64,000 nt of DNA from Heyndrickxia oleronia (GCF_017809215.1 NZ_CP065424.1:1448001-1512000); one strand, 5' to 3'. Positions 15,871-25,818 are shown, counted from the first letter of the stretch. A program made the numbers and translations. Notes: generated by a model not told the origin, from the sequence alone.

Positions 15871-15905
15871 ATATAGCCAAACTTGATGGAAAGGACATCA
15901 TAGAT

Positions 15906-16670
15906 ATGAAACAATATAAAGGATATTTAATTGATCTTGATGGTACAATGTATCGTGGAAGTGAAAAAATTGAGGCAGCAGGTCATTTCATTCATCGACT
16001 TCGAAATAAAGGAATTCCTTATTTATTCGTAACCAATAATTCATCGCGTACTCCAGAAGAAGTGGCTAAAAAGCTTCGTGAATTTGATATTCCTGCAGAA
16101 GATGATCAAGTTTTCACGACATCCATGGCTACTGCTGAATATATGTATGGGCAGAATAAAAATGGAACGGTTTATGCCATTGGAGAAACGGGTTTACTAA
16201 CCGCATTAAAAAATAAGGGCTTTTCTTTCGATGATCAAAATCCAGATTTTGTAGTAGTAGGAATTGATCGTGAAATTAATTATGAAAAATTATCCTTGGC
16301 ATGCCTTGCTGTTAGAAAGGGTGCTACCTTTATTTCCACAAATGCAGATATTGCATTGCCTACTGAAAGAGGGTTCTTACCTGGTAACGGATCAATTACT
16401 TCAGTCATTACGGTATCAACACAAACTACTCCCATTTTTATTGGGAAACCTGAATCGATTATTATGAATCAGGCATTAGCATATTTAGGAACTGCTAAGG
16501 AAGATACAATTATGGTTGGCGATTTTTATGAAACCGATATTTTAGCAGGGATACGAGCGGGAATGGATACGCTTCTTGTTCATACAGGCGTAACGACAAA
16601 GGAAGATTTGCTGAATAAGGAGAAGCAACCAACTTATTCAATCGATTCATTGAATGAATGGGAATGTTAA
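15906..16670 (+). CDS. yutF: HAD-superfamily phosphatase YutF (NagD group)
   Basis: 254 aa, GAAAGGA before ATG. Motif I LIDLDGTMY with nucleophile Asp10 and Asp12, motif II VTNNSSRT, Lys in IGKPES and motif IV GDFYETDILAG; a C2-type cap lies between motifs II and III. NagD/YutF enzymes dephosphorylate small phosphorylated metabolites in the cytoplasm. A strong terminator follows. Confidence 0.93.
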   Translation: MKQYKGYLIDLDGTMYRGSEKIEAAGHFIHRLRNKGIPYLFVTNNSSRTPEEVAKKLREFDIPAEDDQVFTTSMATAEYMYGQNKNGTVYAIGETGLLTALKNKGFSFDDQNPDFVVVGIDREINYEKLSLACLAVRKGATFISTNADIALPTERGFLPGNGSITSVITVSTQTTPIFIGKPESIIMNQALAYLGTAKEDTIMVGDFYETDILAGIRAGMDTLLVHTGVTTKEDLLNKEKQPTYSIDSLNEWEC

Positions 16671-16684
16671 CCTTTCTATACGAG

Positions 16685-16730
16685 GAACCTGTGCAAAAAG
16701 ATTGAACCTTTTTGCTCCAGGTTCTTTTTT
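16685..16730 (+). terminator. Terminator after yutF
   Basis: Outer stem GAACCTG/CAGGTTC and inner stem CAAAAAG/CTTTTTG, followed by TTTTTT. Confidence 0.9.
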
Positions 16731-16799
16731 AATATAGATTTAGTCTTTCGTTAATGTTTCTTCAATGTCAAGAAATCTTTAAAGGAGAATCTCAAAAAT

Positions 16800-17297
16800 T
16801 TATTCTTCAACTGCACGATGTGCTAATCGGCTGGAGGCAGCTGCAGCAATCGCACCGACAATATCATCTAGAAATGTATGACATTGTCCAGAAGTATGGT
16901 CATTTAATTTCTTTAAAATACCTGGTTTTTGTTTATCAATGTAACCGTAATTTGTGAAGCCAATGGACCCATATACATTCACAATAGAAAATGCTAATAT
17001 TTCATCAACTCCATACAAACTTTCATCTACCTCAATGATGGATTGTAATGGCTCTTCAAGCAGCTTTTTTTCAGCTAAAATATCTAATTGGATTCCAGTT
17101 AAAATGGCATTTTGAACCTCCCGTTTGGACAGCACTCGATTAATATTTTCGATACAATCCTCTAATTGCAAATTGGGATGATATTTCTGCTGAAGAAACA
17201 TGACAAGTTCGGCAATATCCTCTATTTTGACACCGCGTTGATTAAGCCAATCCCTTGCTGTTTTCTCAGATAATGTCATTTTTTGATTATTATTCAT
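16800..17297 (-). CDS. yutG: YutG, phosphatidylglycerophosphatase A family
   Basis: 165 aa, AAGGTG before ATG. Conserved PgpA-family features: GVDEILAFSIVNVYGSIGFTNYGYID, then GILKKL and the C-terminal DDIVGAIAAAA. An N-terminal extension of about 60 aa (ARDWLNQRGVKIEDIAELV) is typical of the Bacillus YutG branch. PgpA proteins remove the phosphate from phosphatidylglycerophosphate; activity in this branch is known from family work, not seen here. Divergent from yutH. Confidence 0.85.
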   Translation of the reverse strand: MNNNQKMTLSEKTARDWLNQRGVKIEDIAELVMFLQQKYHPNLQLEDCIENINRVLSKREVQNAILTGIQLDILAEKKLLEEPLQSIIEVDESLYGVDEILAFSIVNVYGSIGFTNYGYIDKQKPGILKKLNDHTSGQCHTFLDDIVGAIAAAASSRLAHRAVEE

Positions 17298-17434
17298 ACT
17301 TGATCACCTTTTTCTATTTAATAGTCATTCCTTATATAAGTGATTTTTTATTTCTTACTATTCCCTTAATCATTATTAAATGCTTCTATTTCAACATATA
17401 CATAGAGAGGAGTGGATGGAAGGAGCGGATTATA

Positions 17435-18442
17435 TTGTCTATTGATATCCTTAAGAAGTTTTTCAACATAACTCCTGAAAAGTCCTTCTTAGAAGGGAAC
17501 TATGTTAGATATATGCATGAGAACACTCTATATACATTAATTCCAGTTACTACAATTCAAGAGGAACAATTAGTGGAATGGTATGAAATGTCAGAGCATC
17601 TATTCGCACAAGGGGATAGATATGTTTCAAGATTTGTTTCTTCAAAGGATAGTAAATTTTTAATTACAGTTAATGATGAAGACTTTTGCTTATTGAAAAA
17701 TAAATATCATTCAATACCTAGAAAAATAAATCATGGAAGAAAACTTGCAAAGTTTCACCACCGAGGCAGATCATTAAGAACTGAATTACAAAATGTATCA
17801 CGAATCGGACAGTGGAAGTCATTTTGGGAGAAACGATTGGATCAAATGGAAAAAGTATGGTACCAAAATGTGCAAAACCATCCTGATCATGAATTTGAAT
17901 ATTTATTTATAGACTCATTTCCATATTATATGGGGTTATGTGAAAATGCGATTCAATACTTAGTTGATACAGAATTAGATGATACCCCACAATTAATTGA
18001 TGCAGGAACGATTTGTCATGAACGTTTTAATAAAAATACATGGGGGAAAAACCATTGGATTCGAAATCCATTTGATTGGGTTTATGATCATGCAACAAGG
18101 GATCTGGCAGAATGGATTCGAGATCAGTATTTTCGAAATAAGCGTACCTTCTTGCCGGATTTGCAACAATTTCTAAGAAGCTATCAAAGCATAAGCCCAC
18201 TTTCATCATTCTCATGGAGACTTCTTTATGCTCGATTATTATTCCCTTTACATTATTTTGAATGCATTGAAGAATATTTTGTAACAGGTTCAGAGCATCG
18301 CAAGATAAGTTTAGAGGAAAAATTAAAACAAACTTTAAGAGATACAGAAGACTATGAACGTTTCCTTGGGGACTTTTTCCAAATAGCAGAGATACCAAGC
18401 AGAGGACAAAATCTACCTAGAGTTGAGTGGTTAAATAGATGA
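17435..18442 (+). CDS. yutH: Spore coat protein YutH (CotS kinase-like family)
   Basis: 335 aa from TTG 17435, with GAAGGAG 8 nt upstream; the long N-terminal extension in frame lacks any ribosome site. The fold is CotS/phosphotransferase-like: lead-in YTLIPVT, HGRKLAKFHHRGRSL, then LIDAGTICHERF where a canonical kinase has its HGD loop, and WVYDHATRDLAEWIRD. The catalytic aspartates appear degenerate, as in coat-localised members. Made in the mother cell in relatives. Confidence 0.85.
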   Translation: MSIDILKKFFNITPEKSFLEGNYVRYMHENTLYTLIPVTTIQEEQLVEWYEMSEHLFAQGDRYVSRFVSSKDSKFLITVNDEDFCLLKNKYHSIPRKINHGRKLAKFHHRGRSLRTELQNVSRIGQWKSFWEKRLDQMEKVWYQNVQNHPDHEFEYLFIDSFPYYMGLCENAIQYLVDTELDDTPQLIDAGTICHERFNKNTWGKNHWIRNPFDWVYDHATRDLAEWIRDQYFRNKRTFLPDLQQFLRSYQSISPLSSFSWRLLYARLLFPLHYFECIEEYFVTGSEHRKISLEEKLKQTLRDTEDYERFLGDFFQIAEIPSRGQNLPRVEWLNR

Positions 18443-18524
18443 GAATCATAAGTAAAGAATCCTATTTAGTACATTTTGGTTGGCTACAATAGAATGTAGA
18501 AAATCTTATAGAAGGGACTTTTTT

Positions 18525-18617
18525 TGTTATAAAAGCCCAACTGTTGGCTTTTACCCTAAAAACGGATCCAGGCGTTTTTAATGAAATATGCAGCTCTTTT
18601 CTCAGGGAAAAGAGCCT
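18525..18617 (-). repeat. Dispersed palindromic repeat, short form
   Basis: Contains TAAAAGCCCAACTGTTGGC with the arm GGCTTTTA, and GCTCTTTTC/GAAAAGAGC with only 5 nt between the arms, so the central part of the long form is missing. Confidence 0.7.
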
Positions 18618-18626
18618 AAAAAAAAT

Positions 18627-18650
18627 GTGGAGCCGATATATCGACTCCAC
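18627..18650 (-). terminator. Terminator of yutI
   Basis: GTGGAG/CTCCAC with CGA/TCG inner pairing, followed on the minus strand by a run of eight T residues. Confidence 0.85.
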
Positions 18651-18675
18651 CATTATCATTTATTAAACATCAAAA

Positions 18676-18912
18676 TTAAAATACTTGTTCAACCTCTACC
18701 ACACCAGGAACTTCTTCGAACAACGCACGTTCAATACCTGCTTTTAATGTGATCGTTGAACTTGGGCATGTTCCACATGCACCTAGTAGGCGAAGCTTCA
18801 CAATACCATCTTCAACATCTACTAATTCACAGTCTCCACCGTCACGAAGTAGGAACGGACGTAATTTATCTAATACTTCTTGAACTTTTTCAATGATCGT
18901 TGGTTCTGACAT
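18676..18912 (-). CDS. yutI: NifU-like Fe-S scaffold/carrier YutI
   Basis: 78 aa, AAAGGAG before ATG. A stand-alone NifU C-terminal domain: [21 protein letters not shown] and the cluster-binding GACGTCPSS with Cys-x2-Cys. Such proteins carry or assemble 4Fe-4S clusters in the cytoplasm. Neighbours yuzD, yuzB and the A-type carrier yutM form a conserved Fe-S and redox locus. Confidence 0.93.
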   Translation of the reverse strand: MSEPTIIEKVQEVLDKLRPFLLRDGGDCELVDVEDGIVKLRLLGACGTCPSSTITLKAGIERALFEEVPGVVEVEQVF

Positions 18913-19044
18913 TCAATATCGACTCCTTTCCATAATCCTATTATAATCAGTAAACGAAAAAAAATCTATTAAAGAAATCGTTCTAATTTTCCCTTTTTAT
19001 CTTTGAAATGTTGTACAATGAAAGAAAAAAGGGAGAAGAATCCT

Positions 19045-19377
19045 GTGGAAAAACAAGTGGAAATGATCATATATGGGGCTGAAATCATTTGTGCAAGCTG
19101 TGTAAATTTACCTTCTTCGAAAGATACGTATGAATGGTTAGGGGCAGCAGTTGCTCGTAAATTCCCTAATCAACCAGTGAACATTCGCTTGGTAGATATT
19201 TTTAATCCTCCAGAGGAAGAGGAGATAAAAAGCTTTGCTCAACGTGTAGTTGAAGAGGATATGTTCTATCCTGTTATTACATTAGAAGGACAGGTTGTTG
19301 GTGAGGGGAATCCACGATTAAAGACGATATATACAGAATTGGAGAAATATGGTTACAAAGCTGTTGAATCATTTTAA
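19045..19377 (+). CDS. yuzD: YuzD, DUF1462 thioredoxin-fold protein
   Basis: 110 aa from GTG 19045 (AAAGGGAG 7-8 nt upstream). Begins with a strand and an active-site-like CASC (IIYGAEIICASCVNLP), continues with YEWLGAAVARKFP and ends EKYGYKAV. The CxxC in a thioredoxin-like fold suggests a redox role or assistance to Fe-S assembly; no activity is established. Divergent from yutI. Confidence 0.85.
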   Translation: MEKQVEMIIYGAEIICASCVNLPSSKDTYEWLGAAVARKFPNQPVNIRLVDIFNPPEEEEIKSFAQRVVEEDMFYPVITLEGQVVGEGNPRLKTIYTELEKYGYKAVESF

Positions 19378-19444
19378 AGGGCGCATAAATTGACTGTTTG
19401 TATAAAAAAAGGTAGGATATTCTTTGGTAGTGAGGTGACTATCT

Positions 19445-19681
19445 TTGAATCCTATTATTGAGTTTTGTGCAAGCAATCTTGCAAGTGGAGCATTTAAAGC
19501 GCTTGAAATATTGGAAGAGGATCCAAATCTCGATATTGTTGAATATAGCTGTTTAGATTATTGTGATATTTGTGGTGAAGCTCCTTTTGCCCTCGTTAAT
19601 GGAGATTATGTAAAGGGTGAAACTCCTGAGGAACTTGTAGAGAATATATATAAATATTTGGAAGAAAATCCAATGTTTTAG
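19445..19681 (+). CDS. yuzB: YuzB, DUF1450 protein
   Basis: 78 aa from TTG 19445, GAGGTG upstream. Conserved FCASNLASG at the N-terminus and [20 protein letters not shown] with CxxxCxxC spacing, followed by a helix ([15 protein letters not shown]). A small ferredoxin- or thioredoxin-like protein of unknown function belonging to the same redox locus. Four cysteines could bind a metal or Fe-S cluster (inference). Confidence 0.88.
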   Translation: MNPIIEFCASNLASGAFKALEILEEDPNLDIVEYSCLDYCDICGEAPFALVNGDYVKGETPEELVENIYKYLEENPMF

Positions 19682-19798
19682 TATATCTCTTTTTTAATCT
19701 TATCATTTTGGAGTATCGTAGCTGCCATATTTGAAGCTTAAACTAGCTCTTTTTAAGGCGTTTGTCGTTCTTCAATCAATTTAAGAAAGAGCTTATCA

Positions 19799-19825
19799 AA
19801 AGAGAGAGACATGGTCTCTCTCTTT
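19799..19825 (+). terminator. Terminator after yuzB
   Basis: 12-bp perfect stem AAAGAGAGAGAC/GTCTCTCTCTTT with a 3-nt loop. Confidence 0.8.
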
Positions 19826-19958
19826 GATTATCAAGAGGTATAAAATTCATACTTGTTTCCGAAATTTGGTAGTTCTTCCTACTCTGTTTAGCTCTTGCGC
19901 AGATTTTCCCCTAGGTTTATTGGGCTGAACACGCTTTACTTGCAAGCAAGCCCATTAA

Positions 19959-20651
19959 TTATGCAGTACTTTTTTCGCCTCTAATTTCTTGCCACTGATC
20001 CTTGGCCATTTCGATAATAGTTCGTTCTGTTGTTGTATTTTGTTTTTCTATGACTTTAGATAGGTACATGACCGCTTGCTCAGTTTCGCCAATTTGATGT
20101 GATAAGGCAGCAATTAAGTACATTATCTTTAATTCTGACATTTGTGAACTATGATAATCACTATTTAAATAACACTCTAAATAATTATGCAGAGCGAAAG
20201 ATATAAATCGCTGTTCCTGTTCTTTATTCTTCATTTTTCGATTGAGCCAAGCAATTCTCATATATAATCCAGCAATCGTAACTTTTTTTTCTTTCTTAAT
20301 TTCAGCACAATAGGCGGCTAATTTATAGGAATCAATCGCTTGTCTAACCGTCCTTTGTTTTCCATAGTCTTGATGAACCCATCGATCCGAAACATTGTTT
20401 TTAATTTCCTCCTTTGTTTTAGGAGGGAAATATTTAGAAAAATCATCTGTAAACGAAAATCCACATTGAGGGCATACGAATACATGATAGAATAGAGGAT
20501 TTAACTCTTCTGACTGATAATTAGGACAAAAGTCCTTGTCATAACGATCTACTTTTACGAAGCTTGAACGAATTTTTGTTGATGGGAATTTAGCTTCACA
20601 GTGTAGACATTGGACCTGTTTATCGTAAAACGGTGTTAAAGTAGTGTTCAT
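19959..20651 (-). CDS. DUF2225 family protein
   Basis: 230 aa, GAAGGGGG before ATG. N-terminal zinc-binding part with CLHCEAKFPS and CPQCGFSF, plus a further Cys in FCPNYQSEELNP, followed by TPR-like helices (LYMRIAWLNRKMKN, MYLIAALSHQIGETEQAVMYLSKVI). DUF2225 proteins are common in Firmicutes and have no settled function. Isolated transcription unit. The region to its left (19840-19955) holds only scraps such as CTTGCAAGCAAG. Confidence 0.85.
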   Translation of the reverse strand: MNTTLTPFYDKQVQCLHCEAKFPSTKIRSSFVKVDRYDKDFCPNYQSEELNPLFYHVFVCPQCGFSFTDDFSKYFPPKTKEEIKNNVSDRWVHQDYGKQRTVRQAIDSYKLAAYCAEIKKEKKVTIAGLYMRIAWLNRKMKNKEQEQRFISFALHNYLECYLNSDYHSSQMSELKIMYLIAALSHQIGETEQAVMYLSKVIEKQNTTTERTIIEMAKDQWQEIRGEKSTA

Positions 20652-20865
20652 CTTAATTGCCCCCTTCCTTAATTAATAGGTATTAAGACACTAACCCTAT
20701 GTCCTATTATAATATAAAGATTTGCATAAATATAGGAATACATGAAAATTAATCATAACAAGCGAATGAGTTGAGTGTGTCATCGCAAGGGTATATAATT
20801 AAATGTAAACTTCATATGATGTAATTGTAGATAAAAGCAGAATTTTGAATTGGAGGTGAAAATTG

Positions 20866-21228
20866 ATGAGCGAGGTAGTAATAATTACTGATGCTGCTGC
20901 ACTTCAAATTAAAGATATGATGAAGCAAAATGAAGAAGAAGGTGCTTTTCTTCGTGTTTCTGTAAATGGTGGAGGCTGTACGGGCTTATCCTATGGAATG
21001 GGATTCGATCATGAGAAAAAGGATGATGACATCGAAGACGTCCAGCATGATTTGACTATACTAGTTGATAAAGAAAGTGCTCCTATTCTTCAAGGAACTA
21101 AAATTGACTATAAACAATCACTTATGGGTGGCGGCTTTACCATCGATAATCCAAATGCGATTGCTTCCTGTGGATGCGGTTCATCATTTAGAACAGCGAA
21201 GGTTGCTGGAACGCCGGAGAATTGTTAA
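20866..21228 (+). CDS. yutM: A-type iron-sulfur carrier YutM (HesB/IscA/ErpA family)
   Basis: 120 aa from ATG 20866 (GGAGGTG upstream; TTG at 20863 is 3 nt too early). The three cluster-binding cysteines are present: one in GGGCTGLSY and two in the C-terminal CGCGSSF. Delivers Fe-S clusters to target proteins. Ends in a terminator shared with the convergent yumC. Confidence 0.95.
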   Translation: MSEVVIITDAAALQIKDMMKQNEEEGAFLRVSVNGGGCTGLSYGMGFDHEKKDDDIEDVQHDLTILVDKESAPILQGTKIDYKQSLMGGGFTIDNPNAIASCGCGSSFRTAKVAGTPENC

Positions 21229-21240
21229 TAAATATAAGTA

Positions 21241-21265
21241 AAGACCTGGAGAATATCCAGGTCTT
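21241..21265. terminator. Convergent terminator between yutM and yumC
   Basis: AAGACCTGGA/TCCAGGTCTT stem with T-run. Confidence 0.88.
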
Positions 21266-21300
21266 TTTTATAATCATTTACATTTCGACTTATCCAATAT

Positions 21301-22299
21301 TTAAGATGGAAATAGTGATGTACTATGCATTGGCTGTAATCTTGCTTTTGGATCGATATATGCTTTTGCGTTACTAACGGCAGTAGGTGCTTCGCCAAAA
21401 CCAGTGGCAATTAATTTTATTTTACCTTCAAAAGTACATATATCTCCAGCTGCATAAATACCAGGAATATTCGTTTCCATTTTTGAATTCACTATAATAG
21501 AGTTCTTTTCAATTTCAATTCCCCAATCCTTAATTGGACCCAATGAAGAGACGAAACCATAATTAACGATTAATGAATCGAAATCAATAACTTCTTTTTT
21601 ATCACCACGGACTTCTTCTAAAACTAATTGGTTTGCTTGTTGCTCATCCCCAATTAATTCAGTAGGTACAAATGGGGTAATGATCTCAACTTTAGAATTC
21701 TTTAATGTTTCTACGCTATGTTCATGTGCGCGAAATTTATCTCTACGGTGAATAAGAGATACTTTTTCAGCAATTGGTTCAAGCATTAATGCCCAGTCTA
21801 CGGCAGAATCTCCTCCACCTAATATAGCAACCTTTTGACCTTTAAAGCTTTGTAAATCTTCAACAAAATAGTGTAAGTTCTTTCCTTCATATTGTTTTGC
21901 ATTATCCAATTCTAAACGACGTGGTTGAAAAGCGCCGACCCCAGCAGTAATAATGATTGTTTTAGAATAATGAATTTCTTTATCTGTCGTAAGTTTGAAA
22001 ACCTCATTTTCTCCTTTTTCTACATTTGTTACAGATTGGTCAAGACAAATGGTAGGGGAAAACATAGATAATTGTTCTTTTAAGTTATTAACTAAATCTT
22101 GAGCTTTAATTTTAGGAAAACCAGCTACATCATATATGTACTTTTCTGGATATAAAGCAGCAAGTTGCCCACCTAGTTGTGGCAAGCTTTCAATAATCTT
22201 AACACTTGCCTGACGCATTCCACCATAGAAAGCAGTGAATAAGCCTGTTGGTCCGCCTCCTATGATTGTTATATCATAAATTTTTTGATCCTCGTTCAA
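21301..22299 (-). CDS. yumC: Ferredoxin/flavodoxin-NADP reductase, thioredoxin-reductase type (YumC)
   Basis: 332 aa from TTG 22299, with GGAGGG 7 nt upstream; an in-frame upstream start would sit before that site. FAD-binding [24 protein letters not shown]-binding [13 protein letters not shown] with [10 protein letters not shown], and the second FAD motif [11 protein letters not shown]. It lacks the CxxC of thioredoxin reductases, as YumC-type FNR enzymes do. Cytoplasmic homodimer moving electrons between NADPH and ferredoxin or flavodoxin. Lies between yutM and yumB as in B. subtilis. Confidence 0.95.
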   Translation of the reverse strand: MNEDQKIYDITIIGGGPTGLFTAFYGGMRQASVKIIESLPQLGGQLAALYPEKYIYDVAGFPKIKAQDLVNNLKEQLSMFSPTICLDQSVTNVEKGENEVFKLTTDKEIHYSKTIIITAGVGAFQPRRLELDNAKQYEGKNLHYFVEDLQSFKGQKVAILGGGDSAVDWALMLEPIAEKVSLIHRRDKFRAHEHSVETLKNSKVEIITPFVPTELIGDEQQANQLVLEEVRGDKKEVIDFDSLIVNYGFVSSLGPIKDWGIEIEKNSIIVNSKMETNIPGIYAAGDICTFEGKIKLIATGFGEAPTAVSNAKAYIDPKARLQPMHSTSLFPS

Positions 22300-22699
22300 A
22301 AAAATTCCCTCCAATTTCAAATCATCATTTCATAATTCATCATATCACATTCGAATAAATGGAATCTAATGTTTACATTCATAAAAATATGCAAATAAAT
22401 AATATTTGTCGGAATTTTCTTAAGTTATGTTTTTCCTAAATACATATTGAAAAAACATAGTAAAAGGAATATTATTAGATGTGGATATTATATTAAATTT
22501 TTATGACATTTTTATGAAGGCTTTTGTTTTGTTATTGATTATTTTAACTTAGATAATTTAACGAAGGCTTATTTCTTTATGCAGTCTTAAGTGAAATAAA
22601 TCACAAATTTACCTTAGCTTTTTTTCATAAGCTTGCATTTATGGTGGGAAAATAATAGGTACCATCACTCAAAAATAATAAAGATGGAAGTGATACAAG
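22300..22699. other. Divergent yumC-yumB intergenic region
   Basis: AT-rich, no gene. Holds the Rex-like operator at 22589-22606 and presumably both divergent promoters; I could not fix a -35/-10 pair with confidence (TTGCAT near 22635 with AATAAT downstream is the best guess for yumB). Confidence 0.5.
22589..22606 (+). promoter_or_regulatory. Candidate Rex operator upstream of yumB
   Basis: AAGTGAAATAAATCACAA matches 11 of 14 fixed positions of the Rex consensus TTGTGAA-N4-TTCACAA. Rex senses NADH/NAD+ and controls ndh in B. subtilis, so its presence before an NADH dehydrogenase-like gene makes sense. Confidence 0.55.
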
Positions 22700-23917
22700 T
22701 TGAGAAAGCCAAGAATAGTAGTATTAGGTGCTGGATATGGTGGTTTAATGACAGTCACTCGATTACAAAAATTATTAAGTGTAAATGAAGCTGAAATTAT
22801 TCTTATTAATAAAAATGAATATCATTATGAAACGACATGGCTTCATGAAGCATCTGCTGGCACATTACATCATGATCGTGTACGTTATGAAATCAAAAAT
22901 GTAATTAATCCAAGTAAAGTTGAGTTTATTCAAGCAACAATTGAAAAAGTGAATCCTGAAGAAAAGAAGGTTATCCTAGAGAATGGCGAAGTAGAGTATG
23001 ATTACTTAGTTATCTCACTAGGATCAGATTCTGAGACATTTGGCATTAAAGGATTAGATAAATATGCTTTTGCAATCACGAATGTGAATGCTGCAAGACA
23101 AATTCGTGAACATATTGAATATCAATTTGCAACCTACAATACAGAAGTAGAGAAGGATGAAAAGCGCTTATCTATTGTAATAGGTGGAGCAGGTTTCACA
23201 GGTATCGAGTTCCTTGGTGAATTAACAAACCGTATTCCGGAACTTTGTGAAGAATATGATATAGATCGTAAAAAAGTTAGAATCACATGTGTTGAGGCTT
23301 CACCAATGGTTTTACCACAATTTGATCGTGACCTTGTTAATTATGCAATTTCTTTACTAGAAAGTAAAGGAGTTGAATTCCATATTGGTACTGCTGTTCA
23401 AGAAGCAAATGCTGAAGGGGTTCTAATTGGTAAAAGGGGTGAAGAGCCTCATGAAGTGAAAGCAGGAACCATTATTTGGTCTGCTGGTGTACGTGGAAAC
23501 TCTATAATTGAAAAATCTGGTTTTGAAAATATGCGTGGACGTGTGAAAGTAAACAATGATTTACGCATTCCTGGATATGATGATATCTTTGTTATTGGTG
23601 ATTGTTCTCTTATCATTAATGAAGCGATTGATCGACCATATCCACCAACTGCACAGATTGCAATGCAACATGGTGAAGTTTGTGCACGTAACGTGGCGAA
23701 GCTTGTTCAAGGCAAAAGTCCTCTAGAAGATTTTGTATTTGATGACAAAGGAACAGTTTGTTCGCTCGGTGAGGATGATGCAATTGGGGTTGTATTTGGT
23801 AAGAAGATAAAAGGTACAAAGGCTTCTGTGATGAAAAAAGTCATTGATAACCGTGCATTATTTATGGTTGGTGGGCCATCATTAGTTATGAAAAAAGGGA
23901 AATTTAAGCTTCTTTAA
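22700..23917 (+). CDS. yumB: Type II NADH dehydrogenase-like flavoprotein (YumB)
   Basis: 405 aa, GGAAGTG before TTG. FAD-binding [16 protein letters not shown]-binding [15 protein letters not shown], and VIGDCS near the C-terminus; the C-terminal region ([16 protein letters not shown]) fits the membrane-attaching tail of NDH-2 relatives. NDH-2 enzymes oxidise NADH and reduce menaquinone without pumping protons. Gene neighbours identify it as the YumB paralogue rather than Ndh itself. Transcription ends at a strong hairpin 11 bp downstream. Confidence 0.9.
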   Translation: MRKPRIVVLGAGYGGLMTVTRLQKLLSVNEAEIILINKNEYHYETTWLHEASAGTLHHDRVRYEIKNVINPSKVEFIQATIEKVNPEEKKVILENGEVEYDYLVISLGSDSETFGIKGLDKYAFAITNVNAARQIREHIEYQFATYNTEVEKDEKRLSIVIGGAGFTGIEFLGELTNRIPELCEEYDIDRKKVRITCVEASPMVLPQFDRDLVNYAISLLESKGVEFHIGTAVQEANAEGVLIGKRGEEPHEVKAGTIIWSAGVRGNSIIEKSGFENMRGRVKVNNDLRIPGYDDIFVIGDCSLIINEAIDRPYPPTAQIAMQHGEVCARNVAKLVQGKSPLEDFVFDDKGTVCSLGEDDAIGVVFGKKIKGTKASVMKKVIDNRALFMVGGPSLVMKKGKFKLL

Positions 23918-23927
23918 TTAGGAGTTT

Positions 23928-23954
23928 AGGATGTCTAATATGATTAGACATCCT
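23928..23954 (+). terminator. Terminator after yumB
   Basis: 12-bp stem AGGATGTCTAAT/ATTAGACATCCT, then TTTTT. Confidence 0.9.
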
Positions 23955-24117
23955 TTTTATCTTTTTGAAATATTCAGTTATTTGGAGGAAAATAAAGATA
24001 AGAGTAGTTAATTGATTATTGTATGCGTTTTCTTGCATTCTTTTGCTTGTTTACCTACTTATAAAAAGATGTTATATTATCAGAAAATTAAAATAAAAAA
24101 TAAGGGGATTGAGTAAA

Positions 24118-24240
24118 ATGAATGTAACTTCAACAGAAAAAACAACATGTACTTATTGCTCAGGTAAAGGGTATTTTCAACTCATTTTAGGTGGATCAGA
24201 AACATGCCCACGTTGTGATGGTACTGGAAAAAATAAATAA
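24118..24240 (+). CDS. yuiA: YuiA, 40-aa zinc-finger peptide
   Basis: 40 aa from ATG 24118 with AAGGGG upstream. One DnaJ-type zinc knuckle pair: CTYCSGKGYFQ and CPRCDGTGK, the CxxCxGxG pattern in duplicate. Found at the same place, before yuiB, in B. subtilis. Function unknown. A short GAATCC/GGATTC terminator follows. Confidence 0.88.
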   Translation: MNVTSTEKTTCTYCSGKGYFQLILGGSETCPRCDGTGKNK

Positions 24241-24254
24241 TATTCATTACTCAG

Positions 24255-24270
24255 GAATCCAAATGGATTC
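24255..24270 (+). terminator. Terminator after yuiA
   Basis: GAATCC/GGATTC stem with a 4-nt loop and a T-run longer than eight. Confidence 0.8.
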
Positions 24271-24284
24271 TCTTTTTTTTTGAT

Positions 24285-24386
24285 AAGGCTCTTTTATGAG
24301 AAAAGAGCTACATACTTTGTAATAACTATTCTCTCTTTATTAGGAGTAAAAGCCGGCAGTAGGGCTTTTACAAAAATACAAAAATA
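24285..24386 (+). repeat. Dispersed palindromic repeat, short form
   Basis: GGCTCTTTT-ATG-AGAAAAGAGC abutting arms, then GGAGTAAAAGCCGGCAGTAG with the arm GGGCTTTTAC. A further fragment (CTTTTCTCAACC) lies at about 24400. Confidence 0.7.
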
Positions 24387-24607
24387 ATCTTTGAAATACT
24401 CTTTTCTCAACCATTTTATGCTAATTAGAAAATGCTTTAGTTTCATGACATACCTTAACTTTCCTTTTTTTATTTGTTCATAATATTGCCGTATTACATT
24501 TATTGACTCAGAAAAAAACATTGAGTACACTTAAATTTGGTGTATATTGCCCTTTTACATAAATGATAGGATGAACAGGTAAATGAGTGAGTGGAGGTGC
24601 AGATTTT

Positions 24608-24931
24608 ATGCAAATGGCTTTACCAGTCTTAATTATATCGATATTATTATTTTTTGTTCTTTTCTTTGGAATCGGTTTTATTTTAAACATGTTGTTACGG
24701 ATGACATGGATTATGGCAATTGTTTATCCAATTGTGGCTATATTAATTATTGATGAAGTACGGTTTTTAGATTATTTTACTAACCCGGGTCATTCATTCC
24801 ATCTATTAGGAGAGAAAATTACAAGGCTCCATACACCGGATATAATAATCTTAATCAGCGGTTTTTTAGGGACAATTGTAGCGGGGATAGTAATGAGAAT
24901 ATTAAGAAAAAAAGGGTACCGAATGTTTTGA
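24608..24931 (+). CDS. yuiB: YuiB, small membrane protein
   Basis: 107 aa from ATG 24608 (GGAGGTG 9 nt upstream). Three hydrophobic segments (about 3-27, 33-52 and 78-98) with the charged DEVRFLDYF between the second and third. Conserved in Bacillus between yuiA and yuiC; function unknown. Ends in a basic tail (RILRKKGYRMF). Confidence 0.85.
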   Translation: MQMALPVLIISILLFFVLFFGIGFILNMLLRMTWIMAIVYPIVAILIIDEVRFLDYFTNPGHSFHLLGEKITRLHTPDIIILISGFLGTIVAGIVMRILRKKGYRMF

Positions 24932-24972
24932 TCATGTGCTGATTTTATAAAAAAAGGATTTAATCGAAAATG

Positions 24973-24993
24973 GAAAGGAGCAGGCGTCCTTTC
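24973..24993 (+). terminator. Terminator after yuiB
   Basis: GAAAGGA/TCCTTTC stem, 7-nt loop, then ATTTTTTTT. Confidence 0.85.
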
Positions 24994-25101
24994 TATTTTT
25001 TTTATATATATTTATTTCAGAATTTTAAGTTTTTTTCATTCCGAGTGAATAATTCAAATCAGATTGGGAAAGGAATAGATTTGGGAGGAGTGGAAAATAC
25101 T

Positions 25102-25818
25102 ATGAACATGAAAAAAATATTAAAACGCTTATTAATGACGATTTTGTTTATTGGGGCTTTAATTTCTACTTTTCAATCGATATCAGGAGTGAAAGCAGAA
25201 GACTTAAATGACGTTTCTATATCAGATATTGGTGAGCAAAAAAAGACAGAATTGCAAAAGGGATTTCATAATTTAAGTTTAAAATCAGTAGGTATTTCAT
25301 TAAAATCATTAAAAAAATCAAAGGCAACAACAACACAAATCTCATCTAGTGAATCAATTAAAGGATCCACCCCTACTTTAGAAGAAGCGATAAATTGGAC
25401 AAATTATCCTTCGAAAGAGGTAATAGCTACCGGCTATACTGCTGGTGTTGAATCAACGGGGAAGCATCCTAATGATCCAGAGTACGGTATTACATATTCG
25501 GGAGTGAAGGTAAAAAGGGATTTATATTCAACCATTGCAGCAGATACTAGTGTTTTCCCTATTGGAACTATTTTATTTATACCAGGATATGGTTATGGAG
25601 TGGTCGCTGATACTGGTTCAGCGATCAAGGGAAACAAATTAGATTTGTACTATGAAACCGTGAAAGATGTGTATGAGCAATGGGGAAAAAGAACAGTTAA
25701 TGTTTACATCGTTCAAATGGGAAATGGTAAACTATCCGAAAATGATTTAACGGCACTTAATGAAAATGAATCGATGCAAGTATTTCGTCAACAATATATA
25801 AAAACGAAGGATGAATAA
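25102..25818 (+). CDS. yuiC: YuiC, secreted 3D-domain lytic transglycosylase-like protein
   Basis: 238 aa from ATG 25102; the longer in-frame start crosses a terminator and is rejected. GGGAGG lies 13 nt upstream, a long spacing. Signal peptide about residues 1-33, a linker, then the 3D domain with the name-giving aspartates in [19 protein letters not shown] and the entry motif [11 protein letters not shown]. YuiC of B. subtilis is a small MltA-related muralytic enzyme connected with resuscitation or stationary phase. Acts outside the membrane on peptidoglycan. Confidence 0.9.
   Translation: MNMKKILKRLLMTILFIGALISTFQSISGVKAEDLNDVSISDIGEQKKTELQKGFHNLSLKSVGISLKSLKKSKATTTQISSSESIKGSTPTLEEAINWTNYPSKEVIATGYTAGVESTGKHPNDPEYGITYSGVKVKRDLYSTIAADTSVFPIGTILFIPGYGYGVVADTGSAIKGNKLDLYYETVKDVYEQWGKRTVNVYIVQMGNGKLSENDLTALNENESMQVFRQQYIKTKDE

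Noticed and set aside
24970..25101. In-frame N-terminal extension of YuiC
   Set aside because: It begins within the yuiB terminator; the signal peptide and ribosome site support the start at 25102.
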